This document shows, one piece after another, positions 51,371 through 60,681 of a stretch of 64,000 bases of DNA. The notes under the pieces are model-generated. The model was not told the DNA's origin. It saw nothing but the letters and a program-made list of their open reading frames with translations, and did not search any database. Source of the DNA: an uncultured Bacteroidales bacterium (GTDB taxonomy: Bacteria; Bacteroidota; Bacteroidia; Bacteroidales; UBA932); assembly GCA_946999645.1 (NCBI GenBank), contig CAMQDS010000001.1, forward strand, positions 1 through 64,000, written 5' to 3'. A program made the translations under genes and the position numbers. Within the stretch, counting starts at the first letter, position 1. Each line of letters begins with the position of its first letter.

Positions 51371-54300
51371 TAGATAACTCGCTTGTCAATTCATTTGAAA
51401 CAGCTACTCTGAATTTATTTGACAGGAATTCTATCTTATATTTAGTAACTGGATCTGAAAGATACATAGTGAGAGGTATTTTTCCAGAATTATTTTTCAA
51501 TAATCTAACCAAATTCTTACGAAAATCGGCATTAAGCATGGTTGTAGAAACATTGATTGCAAAACCTCTTAGTAGTGTATCAGTTATATTCCCTAACAGG
51601 GATATTTTATTTACTTTAAACTTATATGGTACTTTCTTGCCTTCTTCACCTGGACGTACAAAGAACTTAGGGCAGATTTTGCCTTCAAGATAAATGGCTG
51701 TGTGAACCTGCATATAGGGCATAAATTGTTCATATTCTTTACCGAAGAGAGCCAATTCATACGATCCCTGATAATCTTCTATTATATTCTTTGACCATGG
51801 CATTCCCGATTTATTTGTCATTTGCTTTACATCTACAATAAGACCGGCTAATGTCACTTTCTTTTCCACATTCTTTTCTTCACATTCTGAAACAAGTTTA
51901 TTGATTTCCCCTACCTTGCATGTGGTAAAATTTTCTAATTCAAAAGAATATTTATCTAAAGGATGAGAGGATAAATACATTCCTACTAAATCCTTCTCTT
52001 TTTGCAGTAAATCAAGTTGATTTTCTTCGCCTTTAAAAATAGGCATCTCTGGCTTTATTGGTTTTAGTTCTTCTACATTACCAAATAGAGACATTGCATC
52101 AGCTTCTGCTCCCTGCTTCATCCTAAGTCCATAGGTAATCAGCTCATCTATAAATAGATTGCTATTTTCAACTGGCAAAAAATAATTACTTCTTGAATAT
52201 CCAAATGAATCTAAAGCACCAGAATAAATCAAAGACTCAAATGATTTTCTATTTACTATTCCTGCCATTCTTTCGGAGAAGTTGTATAAATCAGTAAAAT
52301 TGCCCCTTTGCAGGCGTTCATTTATTATGGCCTCAACGATATTAGAGCCGAAACCTTTCATTCCACCAAGACCGAAACGTATATTTCCTTTGCTATTTAC
52401 TGTAAAATGCGCATAACTTTCATTGACATCAGGACTTAAGACATCTATGTGACTTTTTTTACAGTCATCCATAATGGATTTTATTTCATCCATATTTGAT
52501 AAATTCTGACTAAGGTTGGCTGCTTGAAATTCTGACGGATAGTGTGCTTTTAACCATCCTGTCTGGTAGGAAACCCAGGCATAGCAAGTAGAGTGAGATT
52601 TATTGAAAGCATATGACGCAAATTTTCGCCAATCTTTCCAAATTTTATCCAATATTTCTCTTGGATGACCTTTTGCCGTTCCTCCTGCTATAAACTCAGC
52701 ATAAAGTGATTCCAATACATCCAATTTTTTCTTTCCCATTGCCTTTCTCAACTTATCAGCCTTGCCTTTTGAGAACCCTGCTACTTTTTGGGATATACGC
52801 ATAACCTGCTCCTGGTACACAGTTACCCCATAAGTTTCATCGAGAAATTCTGCCATATCAGGAAGATCATATGTAATTTCTTCCTCTCCCCTCTTCCTTG
52901 CTACAAAGGAAGGAATATAATCAAGAGGACCTGGACGGTATAGAGCATTCATCGCAATCAAATCCTCAATACGCTGTGGATGCAGCCTAGTAAGCCATTC
53001 CTTCATTCCAGGCGACTCAAACTGAAATACGCTTTTTGTATCGCCTCTTGAATAAAGTTCGTATGTCTTTTTATCATCTATCGGTATTGATTCAATATCA
53101 ATATCTTTATTATGCTGTTTCTTTATAAGATTTAAACATTCTTTTATAATTGAAAGAGTCCGTAGACCAAGAAAGTCCATTTTCAACATTCCGACCTCTT
53201 CAATATATGAACCTTCATACTGTGAAACCCATACATCCTGACCTGTTGCCTTATCTACACCCATTGTTATAGGAATATAGTCTGTAAGGTTGCCTCTACC
53301 TATTATCATTGCACAAGCATGGATACCAGTTTGCCTTATTGTCCCCTCAAGTTGCATTGCATAGTTGATTACCTCTTTCACTAAGTCTGTACCATTTTCA
53401 AACTCATTCTTAAATTCAGGTACGAATTTTATGCAATTCTTTATTGTTATTTTATATTTCTTTTCTGCTATACCCTTCTTGAATTTTTTACCCTCTTTCT
53501 CTATTATTTCTTCTCCTTCATCAATCATGTCCCCATCATGATATTCCTTTTCATATGGTTCATTTATGATAAAGTCCCTTTCAGGAATCATTTTAGAAAG
53601 CCTATTTGATTCATCAATAGAAAGATGACTGATACGTGCAACATCTTTTATTGCACTTTTAGCAGCCATTGTACCGAAAGTTATAACATGAGAAATATGA
53701 TCTACCCCATATTTTTCCTGGACATATTGTATCACCCTATAACGACCTTCGTCATCAAAGTCTACATCAATATCAGGCATCGAAACCCTTTCTGGATTTA
53801 GAAATCGCTCAAACAGCAAATCATAGCGTATAGGGTCAAGATTGGTTATTTTAAGACAATAGGCTACTGCCGACCCTGCTGCTGACCCTCTTCCTGGTCC
53901 AACAGAAATACCATTTGATTTTGCCCAGTTAATAAAATCCTGAACTATAAGGAAATAGTCAGGGAAACCCATTCTGGAAATTGTCTTTAATTCAAAGTCC
54001 AACCTCTCTTTCTGTTCCTCACCCAGGCTTCCATATCTTACTTCTGCTCCTTTATATGTTAAATAACATAAATACGCTACTGATTTACAGAAATTATCTC
54101 CTCTGTAATTTCCTTTTTCATCATTTCTTCCTTCAGATATTACAGCCTCATATTCTGCCAAATATTTGTCTATATCCTTTAAAAAAGCCTCTGGAAGTTC
54201 AAAAATAGGTAAAACATGGCCTCTATCTATTTCAAAACGCTCTATTTTATCACAAACCTCTATAGTATTATCTATTACTTCAGGATTGTCGGGGAAGAGA

Positions 54301-55079
54301 GAACGCATCTCTTCTTCACTCTTTAAAAATTCCTGTTGTGTATAACGAAGCCTATCAGGATCATCTACAAATGAATTAGTTGTTAGACATATAAGCCTAT
54401 CATGTGCTGGTCCGTCTTCTTTTCTTACAAAATGTACGTCATTAGTAGCAATTACTTTAACTCCGTGTTTCTTCGCTAATTCTAAAATTATAGGTACATA
54501 TTCCCTCTGCTTTTCATAAACTTCTAAGGATTGCCCAGGAACTTCTGTTTTATGATACATTACCTCAAGGTAATAATCATCCCCAAATACTTTTTTATGC
54601 CATTCTATAGCAGCTTCTGCCCCTGCTATATCTCCTGCCAATATCTTTCTTGGTATTTCTCCGGCAATACATGCAGACGAGCATATCAAATCTTCATGCC
54701 ATTTTTCCAAGACTTCATGGGACACTCTCGGGCGATAATACATACCCTCAATATGAGCAGTAGAAACTATTTTCATAAGGTTCTTGTAGCCATTATAATT
54801 TTTAGCCAATAGAATCAAATGATAATAGGCTCTATTTGCCTTATCTTTTAATTTATGATCTCCTACAGACACATATATTTCACACCCTATTATAGGCTTT
54901 ATATTAGGATGTTTTTTGGCGAATTTAAAGAACTCTTTTATACCATACATATTTCCATGATCAGTAATGGCAAGTGCTGGCATTCCAAGTTCTTCTGCAC
55001 GATTGAAAAGATTTTCTATTGAAGAATGGCCATCAAGTATCGAATATTGAGTATGTACGTGAAGGTGAACAAATGACAT
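51336..55079 (-). CDS. dnaE: DNA polymerase III alpha subunit
   Basis: The replicative polymerase, 1247 residues. The PHP domain opens with HLHVHTQYSILDGHSS and ITDHGNMYGIKEF. The catalytic palm holds GPGRGSAAGSAVAYCL, PDIDVDFDDEGR and HACAMIIGRG. The fingers region has MNALYRPGPLDYIPSF and YQEQVMRISQKVAG, and the C-terminus carries the helix-hairpin-helix and OB parts. It is longer than E. coli DnaE (1160) by small inserts, such as a Glu/Lys-rich one near residue 510. Stop codon and terminator overlap. Confidence 0.97.
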   Translation of the reverse strand: MSFVHLHVHTQYSILDGHSSIENLFNRAEELGMPALAITDHGNMYGIKEFFKFAKKHPNIKPIIGCEIYVSVGDHKLKDKANRAYYHLILLAKNYNGYKNLMKIVSTAHIEGMYYRPRVSHEVLEKWHEDLICSSACIAGEIPRKILAGDIAGAEAAIEWHKKVFGDDYYLEVMYHKTEVPGQSLEVYEKQREYVPIILELAKKHGVKVIATNDVHFVRKEDGPAHDRLICLTTNSFVDDPDRLRYTQQEFLKSEEEMRSLFPDNPEVIDNTIEVCDKIERFEIDRGHVLPIFELPEAFLKDIDKYLAEYEAVISEGRNDEKGNYRGDNFCKSVAYLCYLTYKGAEVRYGSLGEEQKERLDFELKTISRMGFPDYFLIVQDFINWAKSNGISVGPGRGSAAGSAVAYCLKITNLDPIRYDLLFERFLNPERVSMPDIDVDFDDEGRYRVIQYVQEKYGVDHISHVITFGTMAAKSAIKDVARISHLSIDESNRLSKMIPERDFIINEPYEKEYHDGDMIDEGEEIIEKEGKKFKKGIAEKKYKITIKNCIKFVPEFKNEFENGTDLVKEVINYAMQLEGTIRQTGIHACAMIIGRGNLTDYIPITMGVDKATGQDVWVSQYEGSYIEEVGMLKMDFLGLRTLSIIKECLNLIKKQHNKDIDIESIPIDDKKTYELYSRGDTKSVFQFESPGMKEWLTRLHPQRIEDLIAMNALYRPGPLDYIPSFVARKRGEEEITYDLPDMAEFLDETYGVTVYQEQVMRISQKVAGFSKGKADKLRKAMGKKKLDVLESLYAEFIAGGTAKGHPREILDKIWKDWRKFASYAFNKSHSTCYAWVSYQTGWLKAHYPSEFQAANLSQNLSNMDEIKSIMDDCKKSHIDVLSPDVNESYAHFTVNSKGNIRFGLGGMKGFGSNIVEAIINERLQRGNFTDLYNFSERMAGIVNRKSFESLIYSGALDSFGYSRSNYFLPVENSNLFIDELITYGLRMKQGAEADAMSLFGNVEELKPIKPEMPIFKGEENQLDLLQKEKDLVGMYLSSHPLDKYSFELENFTTCKVGEINKLVSECEEKNVEKKVTLAGLIVDVKQMTNKSGMPWSKNIIEDYQGSYELALFGKEYEQFMPYMQVHTAIYLEGKICPKFFVRPGEEGKKVPYKFKVNKISLLGNITDTLLRGFAINVSTTMLNADFRKNLVRLLKNNSGKIPLTMYLSDPVTKYKIEFLSNKFRVAVSNELTSELSKMGITFHALRK

Positions 55080-55097
55080 AATAATACTTTTTGCAGA

Positions 55098-55937
55098 TTA
55101 AAAAATCAGAATTGCCTTTACAGGAAAATGATCTGATATATAAACCCTCTCTGCATAAGGTTTCTTTATCACCTCAAATACTGGACAACTGCTAAATCCG
55201 TTATAGTATATATGATCAATCACGGCAAATTCTTTTCCCCAACCATTGTATGTGAATGAATTGTCAGTTTGTACAGCTGTAGCCCTTGCAGATTGCATAC
55301 ATTTATTAAGTCCATCAAGAACAGGATTATCTGGAGACACGTTAAAATCTCCTGTAAGTACAATCGGATAATTCTCCTTATTCATTTTTGCTATTCTTTC
55401 TACAATAAGAGCAAGACCGTTTCTTTGAGCATTCTTACCGACGTGATCCAAATGAGTATTGACATAATAGAATTTACGATTTGACTGTTTGTCCTTCATT
55501 AGAGCCCATGTTGCAGTCCTCCTACAGGCTGCATCCCAACCTAACGAAGGTTTTTCTGGAGTTTCAGACAGCCAATAAGTCCCCCATTTAATAAGTTTAA
55601 TTCGTTTCGTTTTATAAAATATTGCCATAATCTCTCCATCTTTCTTCCCATCTTCTCTTCCAACACCAACTGACTTATAACCATGAGTGTACTCTTCCAG
55701 ATAATTTTTTTGATAATCATATGCTTCTTGAAGACCGAATATATCAGGTGCTTGATCTTGAATCATCATCGCAGAAGCCGGATACCTATATTTCCAAGAA
55801 TTAAGACCGTCTTGAGCCTCTCCATATCTTATGTTATAAGATATTACAGTCAGTTGGGCTGGCTTAGTGGCTTTTGCAGATAAACTCATCCCTGTTAATA
55901 AAATAGAAAGAAGAAATATTGATTTAATTACTTTCAT
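55098..55937 (-). CDS. Exported endonuclease/exonuclease/phosphatase-family hydrolase
   Basis: A 279-residue protein with a signal peptide (SIFLLSILLTGMSLSAKA). The EEP fold motifs are complete: VISYNIRYG, IFGLQEAYDYQ with the metal glutamate, NTHLDHVG, LTGDFNVSPDNPVL, and the last ISDHFPV with catalytic Asp-His. Exported members of this group cleave diverse phosphodiesters, for example nucleic acids or lipids; the substrate is not predictable. It lies 18 bases upstream of dnaE on the same strand. Confidence 0.9.
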   Translation of the reverse strand: MKVIKSIFLLSILLTGMSLSAKATKPAQLTVISYNIRYGEAQDGLNSWKYRYPASAMMIQDQAPDIFGLQEAYDYQKNYLEEYTHGYKSVGVGREDGKKDGEIMAIFYKTKRIKLIKWGTYWLSETPEKPSLGWDAACRRTATWALMKDKQSNRKFYYVNTHLDHVGKNAQRNGLALIVERIAKMNKENYPIVLTGDFNVSPDNPVLDGLNKCMQSARATAVQTDNSFTYNGWGKEFAVIDHIYYNGFSSCPVFEVIKKPYAERVYISDHFPVKAILIF

Positions 55938-55998
55938 AACTTATAAATTTTGATTTTCAGTTGCTTTTAAAAGAGTTCAAATTTACAAAATAATATGC

Positions 55999-56006
55999 TA
56001 CTTTTG
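55999..56006 (+). promoter_or_regulatory. -7 promoter box of the ThiL-like gene
   Basis: Reads TACTTTTG, 23 bases before the ATG at 56030. Confidence 0.55.
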
Positions 56007-56029
56007 TAGAAATATAAATTCTCTTTTAT

Positions 56030-57034
56030 ATGGCAGAAGATAATTTCAGCGACATCGGAAAGGTGGAAGCAATTGCAAGACTTTATGAAGGAACACCTTA
56101 TAAATTCATAGATAATTCAAGTTTTAGAGCAGAAAAAAAATCAGAAATAAGACTGTCTTCAAGAATATTTTTAGAAGGAATCGATTTTGATCTTGTATAT
56201 TTTCCATTGAAACATTTGGGATATAAATGTGTAGTAGCAGTTTTAGGAGAAATTTATGCTTCATTTTCATCACCTAAAACTCTATCCATACAGATAGGGG
56301 TTTCTTCAAAATTAGATTTCCCTCATATCAGTGAACTTTGGAAGGGAATGGTAACTGGGGCCAAAGAACATAACATCGAGGAAATATCGCTTGATTTACT
56401 TCCGTCTAAAAATGGATTGGCTATAAGCATAGCCGCTATGGGGGTGGCATCAACAGAATTACTATTGAAGCGACCACAACCAGCCACAAAAGATCTTATA
56501 TGTATTTCAGGAAGTGTAGGCGGAGCTTTTTTTGGATTTAAAATATTAGAGAAAGGCAAACAAAAGTTTGATAATGAGCATATTAGACCGGAATTAGAAA
56601 GATACCGAATGATGATTGCTTCTTATCTTAAACCAGAAATAAATCCAGCAATAGTCAATCAGATGCAAGATGAAGATATTTTACCTTCTTCTGGGTATCT
56701 CGTATCGAGAGGACTTTCTGACACAATAAAGAGATTGGTAAGAGATACAAAATTAGGAGCAAAGATATATGCAGATAAAATCCCTTTTGAAGGTAACAGT
56801 TTTGAATTGGGTAAAACTCTTGATATAGATCCTATTTCTGCAGCAATGAATGGAGGTGAGGATTATAGGTTGCTTTTTACAATTCCTATACTGAAAGCAG
56901 AAAAATTTAGACGGGATTTTCAGACATTTGATGTTATAGGTCACCTTGCATTACCCGAAGTAGGATCAGCAATAGTTACTCCAGAAGGAGTAGAAATGCC
57001 AATAAGCGCACAAGGTTGGAAAGAAGAATTATAA
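56030..57034 (+). CDS. ThiL (thiamine-monophosphate kinase) homologue with degenerate active site
   Basis: A 334-residue protein clearly of the ThiL/PurM fold: FDLVYFPLKHLGYK (54-67), LAISIAAMG (130-138), DLICISGSVGGAF (155-167) and MNGGEDYRLLFT (273-284) line up with ThiL from Bacteroides. But acidic residues that bind Mg-ATP are altered: the GDDAA loop reads DNSSF (28-32), the TTD aspartate is Arg45, the SDI aspartate is Glu74, and DISDGL reads LVSRGL (224-229). Only Asp122 and the GGEDY segment remain. Kinase activity is therefore doubtful. It is cotranscribed with a DUF4923 gene; no thiamine gene is near. The frame is full length, so selection seems to keep it. Confidence 0.85.
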   Translation: MAEDNFSDIGKVEAIARLYEGTPYKFIDNSSFRAEKKSEIRLSSRIFLEGIDFDLVYFPLKHLGYKCVVAVLGEIYASFSSPKTLSIQIGVSSKLDFPHISELWKGMVTGAKEHNIEEISLDLLPSKNGLAISIAAMGVASTELLLKRPQPATKDLICISGSVGGAFFGFKILEKGKQKFDNEHIRPELERYRMMIASYLKPEINPAIVNQMQDEDILPSSGYLVSRGLSDTIKRLVRDTKLGAKIYADKIPFEGNSFELGKTLDIDPISAAMNGGEDYRLLFTIPILKAEKFRRDFQTFDVIGHLALPEVGSAIVTPEGVEMPISAQGWKEEL

Positions 57035-57053
57035 TCATAAAATTATTTTTGCA

Positions 57054-57662
57054 ATGAAAAAAATATGTTTGTCAATCGCAACTGCGATTTTTGCACTAAG
57101 TGTAACAGTTAATGCACAAGATTTTGGAAATTTACTTAATACAGCCTCCAAAGTAGTGCGTTCTTATGCAGGAAAAGGACAAAAAGTAGAACTTCCTGGG
57201 AATTGGACATATACAGGAGTAGCTGTTTCTCTTTTAAGTGAAAATACTCTATCAAATATAGCAGGAACTGCTGCATCATCAACAGCAGAGAATAAAATTA
57301 ACGAATACCTTACGAAAGTCGGACTGACTTCAGGTGCAATGAATTTTTCTTTTAAGGAAGATCTTACTTTCACATGCTCAATAAAAGGCATACCAATCAG
57401 TGGAACATGGAAAACAATGAATGATGCCAAAACAATACAACTTCAGTATGGAAAGGCCTTAAAATTTCTTTCAATGACAGGGACAGTTGAAAGCACTTCA
57501 GATGGATGCAAAATATTATTTGATAGCAATAAATTTTTGAGCTTCATCAAAACGGCTCTTAACTATGTAGCTAAACAAAGTTCTAAAGTAAAAGAAATAA
57601 GCGGGTTTGCTGGAAATTATAACAATATGAAACTTGGCTTTAATCTAAGCAAAAGTAAATAA
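57054..57662 (+). CDS. DUF4923-like exported protein
   Basis: A 202-residue protein with a signal peptide (KKICLSIATAIFALSVTVNAQ). A short helix (LLNTASKVVRSYAG) follows, then a lipocalin-like beta domain beginning ELPGNWTYTGVAVSLLSEN. The segment GAMNFSFKEDLTFTCSIKG and the mixed GTWKTMNDAKTIQLQYG fit DUF4923 of Bacteroidales, of unknown role. It follows the ThiL-like gene by 19 bases and is probably in the same transcript. Confidence 0.8.
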   Translation: MKKICLSIATAIFALSVTVNAQDFGNLLNTASKVVRSYAGKGQKVELPGNWTYTGVAVSLLSENTLSNIAGTAASSTAENKINEYLTKVGLTSGAMNFSFKEDLTFTCSIKGIPISGTWKTMNDAKTIQLQYGKALKFLSMTGTVESTSDGCKILFDSNKFLSFIKTALNYVAKQSSKVKEISGFAGNYNNMKLGFNLSKSK

Positions 57663-57669
57663 CTTATAT

Positions 57670-57709
57670 AATAAAAAAAGCCGACTGAAGATATTTATCA
57701 GCCGGCTTT
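57670..57709 (-). terminator. Terminator of glyS, possibly bidirectional
   Basis: A 12-bp stem with one G-U pair (57677-57688 and 57698-57709). On the minus strand it is followed by a T run (57673-57679), which serves glyS; the plus-side T tract is weaker. Confidence 0.75.
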
Positions 57710-57725
57710 GTATTTATATTATTGA

Positions 57726-59267
57726 TTATAATTTTCTAAGTAAGTTACTCAGATTCACTTTCTTATCAATTATATTCTTTAGTTCTGAGATTGGAACTCT
57801 ATCCTGCTGCATAGTATCTCTATCCCTTATGGTAACACAGTTATCATTAAGAGTATCATGATCAATTGTTACACAGAAAGGTGTTCCGATAGCATCCTGA
57901 CGACGATAACGTTTCCCGATACTATCTTTCTCGTCATATTGATATGCGAAATCATACTTTAACTCATTTACTACTTCCTGAGCCTTTTCTGGCAAACCAT
58001 CTTTCTTTATCAAAGGCAGAACAGCCACTTTAACAGGAGCAAGAGGTGCAGGTATATTTAATACAACCCTTGTTTCACCATTTTCCAATTCTTCAGACTT
58101 ATATGAGTGAGATAGTATTGACAAGAACATTCTATCAAGTCCGATAGAGGTCTCAACACAATAAGGGATATAACTTTCACCTGTTTCAGGATCGAAATAT
58201 TGAATCTTTTTACCAGAAAGTTTTGCATGGTTGCCGAGATCAAAGTCTGTACGCGAATGTATTCCTTCCAATTCCTTAAACCCAAATGGAAAATTAAATT
58301 CAATATCTGTTGCCGCATTTGCATAATGAGCCAATTTTTCGTGATCGTGAAAACGATAATTTTCATCACCCATTCCCAAAGCCTCGTGCCATTTTAAACG
58401 GATTTCTTTCCACTTTTTAAACCATTCCATTTCTGTTCCTGGCTTGCAGAAAAATTCCATTTCCATTTGTTCAAATTCACGCATACGGAAAATAAATTGC
58501 CTTGCAACAATTTCATTCCTAAAAGCCTTACCAATTTGAGCAATACCAAACGGAATCTTCATCCTACCTGTCTTCTGAACATTCAGATACTCAACAAAAA
58601 TACCTTGAGCAGTTTCAGGACGAAGATAAATTCTATCATCTTCGCTTCCAGAATTACTTATCTGTGTGCTAAACATCAAGTTAAACTGACGAACATCTGT
58701 CCAGTTAGCAGTACCTGAAATCGGACAAACTATACCGCAGTCCAATATAATCTGTTTAAATTCAGCAAGGTCATTTTTCTGCTCTGCTTCAACATAACGA
58801 TTATGAATTTCATCATATTTAGCCTTTTCTCTAAGCACATTAGGGTTAGTCTGACGGAATTTAGCCTCGTCAAAATTTTCTCCAAATTTTCTACGCCCCT
58901 TCTCAACTTCCTTGTTGATTTTTTCCTCTATTTTACCGAGATAATCTTCTATTAAATTATCTGCACGATACCTTTTCTTTGAATCCTTATTGTCGATCAA
59001 AGGATCATTAAAAGCAGCCACATGCCCTGAAGCTACCCATACTTTAGGATGCATAAATACGCAAGAATCTATACCGACAACGTTCTCATTGAGACGCGTC
59101 ATGGCCTCCCACCAATATCTCTTAATATTATTTTTGAGTTCAACACCCATCTGTCCATAATCATATACAGCAGCAAGTCCATCATAGATTTCACTTGAAG
59201 GGAAGATAAATCCATACTCCTTACAGTGAGCAACAAGAACCTTAAAAAGTTCGTCTTGAGTTATCAT
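57726..59267 (-). CDS. glyS: Glycyl-tRNA synthetase, dimeric class II type
   Basis: Charges tRNA-Gly. It has 513 residues of the alpha-2 type (not the bacterial alpha2-beta2 GlyQS). Motif 1 region is GIFPSSEIYDGL-like near residue 16, motif 2 is GIAQIGKAFRNEI and motif 3 GLDRMFLSIL. The anticodon-binding domain occupies the last 110 residues (PVKVAVLPLIKKDGLPEKAQ). The matching tRNA-Gly(GCC) is in the same window, but not linked. Confidence 0.96.
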   Translation of the reverse strand: MITQDELFKVLVAHCKEYGFIFPSSEIYDGLAAVYDYGQMGVELKNNIKRYWWEAMTRLNENVVGIDSCVFMHPKVWVASGHVAAFNDPLIDNKDSKKRYRADNLIEDYLGKIEEKINKEVEKGRRKFGENFDEAKFRQTNPNVLREKAKYDEIHNRYVEAEQKNDLAEFKQIILDCGIVCPISGTANWTDVRQFNLMFSTQISNSGSEDDRIYLRPETAQGIFVEYLNVQKTGRMKIPFGIAQIGKAFRNEIVARQFIFRMREFEQMEMEFFCKPGTEMEWFKKWKEIRLKWHEALGMGDENYRFHDHEKLAHYANAATDIEFNFPFGFKELEGIHSRTDFDLGNHAKLSGKKIQYFDPETGESYIPYCVETSIGLDRMFLSILSHSYKSEELENGETRVVLNIPAPLAPVKVAVLPLIKKDGLPEKAQEVVNELKYDFAYQYDEKDSIGKRYRRQDAIGTPFCVTIDHDTLNDNCVTIRDRDTMQQDRVPISELKNIIDKKVNLSNLLRKL

Positions 59268-59340
59268 ATCAAAAAATATTAAATATTATTCGGAAATGTT
59301 TATTTAGCAAATTAAAATTCAATCTGCTAAGTTAATCATT

Positions 59341-59835
59341 TTATATTAAAAACAGTCTTGGAAAAGATTGCCTAAGTTCCATAGAAGCTATCTGTTTTAA
59401 AGGAATAAGTACAAAATCCCTTCTTGAAATATCTTTATGAGGAATTATTAGACTGCCTAAATCTATTGATTTTTGTCCATAGAATAAAATATCAATATCT
59501 ATAGTTCTTTCCGAGTACACCCTATCTCCTTTTTCATTATAAATAGGATCTGTTATAATACGGCCAAGTTTAAATTCAATTTCTTTAATTATCCTAAGTA
59601 AAGACAAACAGAATAGATCAGCATCCTGCCCAACTAAAGGTAACTTATAACACACAACACAGTTTAAGAAATTCTCACCACTTGTATTTCCCCACGGCTT
59701 AGTTTCGATAATATCAGAGATAAGATGATGGTGAATTTCTAAAGAAGAATCCAGATATTCAATAGCCTTATTAATGTAACCATACCTATCACCCAAATTG
59801 GAACCTAACGAAAGATACAATTCAATATACTTCAT
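59341..59835 (-). CDS. folK: 2-amino-4-hydroxy-6-hydroxymethyldihydropteridine pyrophosphokinase
   Basis: Transfers pyrophosphate from ATP to the pterin in folate synthesis. I use the ATG at 59835 (MKYIELYLSLGSNLGDR), 4 bases after the upstream stop; the longer frame to 59916 uses TTG and runs into the DUF59 gene. HPPK motifs: LGSNLGDR, ETKPWGNT, NCVVCY and the Asp pair in RTIDIDILFYG. At 164 residues the length fits HPPK. It is last in sufS-sufE-DUF59-folK. Confidence 0.92.
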   Translation of the reverse strand: MKYIELYLSLGSNLGDRYGYINKAIEYLDSSLEIHHHLISDIIETKPWGNTSGENFLNCVVCYKLPLVGQDADLFCLSLLRIIKEIEFKLGRIITDPIYNEKGDRVYSERTIDIDILFYGQKSIDLGSLIIPHKDISRRDFVLIPLKQIASMELRQSFPRLFLI

Positions 59836-59839
59836 TTCA

Positions 59840-60262
59840 TTAAAGATCATCCATTCCAAGTTCCACTCTCGCCTCTTCTGAAAGCATACTTCTATCCCAA
59901 ACAGGATCAAATACAAGTTCTATCACACACTTAGTAATGCCTGGGACATCTTCCACAGAATTTTTAACATCCAACAACACATCATCCGCCATAGGACAAT
60001 TTGGTGCTGTAAAGGTCATCTTTATATAAACCTCATGTTTCTTATTTATATACAAATCGTATATAAGCCCAAGGTCATAAATATTAACTGGAATTTCAGG
60101 ATCAAAAACCTGTTTAAGAGCAAGTATTACATTCGAGTATAAAGGGGCAAGTTCTTTAGCATCCTCTGCTGTCATCACATCCCTATCCACACAAGTTTCT
60201 GATTGATTACTTTCCGTAATATTATTTGTAATTTGCTCATCATTAGACATTTCTACCATCAT
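59840..60262 (-). CDS. DUF59 (MIP18/SufT-like) Fe-S maturation protein
   Basis: A 140-residue protein. After a polar 35-residue N-terminus, the DUF59 core reads VFDPEIPVNIYDLGLIYDLY, then MTFTAPNCPMADDVLLD with the conserved cysteine of the family and VFDPVWDRSMLSEEARVELG. Such proteins help Fe-S cluster insertion into clients (SufT in Staphylococcus). Adjacency to sufE and sufS supports this. ATG at 60262 abuts the sufE stop. Confidence 0.93.
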   Translation of the reverse strand: MMVEMSNDEQITNNITESNQSETCVDRDVMTAEDAKELAPLYSNVILALKQVFDPEIPVNIYDLGLIYDLYINKKHEVYIKMTFTAPNCPMADDVLLDVKNSVEDVPGITKCVIELVFDPVWDRSMLSEEARVELGMDDL

Positions 60263-60679
60263 TTAAATATTTTCAGATGCTAAAAGTTTAATTTTTGCAA
60301 TCATAGACACTAATCCATTTGCTCGTGTAGGAGATAGATTTTCCTTCAAACCTATCTTATCAACAAAAGAAAAATCATCATTCAAGATTTCGTCTGGTCT
60401 TCTTCCAGAATAAATGCCTATTAATAACGAAATTATCCCCTTAGTAATTATTGCATCACTATCAGCCTGAAAAAAGATTTTTCCATCTTTAACCCAACTG
60501 TTCAACCATACTCTTGACTGACAACCTTTAATAAGTTTATCATCCGTTTTCAATTCCTCAGGATAAGCATCCAAGTTCTTTCCAAGTTCTATGAGATATT
60601 CATACTTATCCATCCAATCATCATATAAAGAAAACGTTTCTATAATATCTTCTTTTACTTCATCTAATGTTTTAGCCAT
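60263..60679 (-). CDS. sufE: Cysteine desulfuration acceptor SufE
   Basis: Receives persulfide sulfur from SufS and passes it to SufB. It has 138 residues, the usual size. The active cysteine is in KLIKGCQSRVWL near residue 50. The SDAIITKGIISLLIGIYSGR segment and LSPTRANGLVSMIAKI near the end are family hallmarks. It starts 2 bases after sufS. Confidence 0.95.
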   Translation of the reverse strand: MAKTLDEVKEDIIETFSLYDDWMDKYEYLIELGKNLDAYPEELKTDDKLIKGCQSRVWLNSWVKDGKIFFQADSDAIITKGIISLLIGIYSGRRPDEILNDDFSFVDKIGLKENLSPTRANGLVSMIAKIKLLASENI

Positions 60680-60681
60680 AT

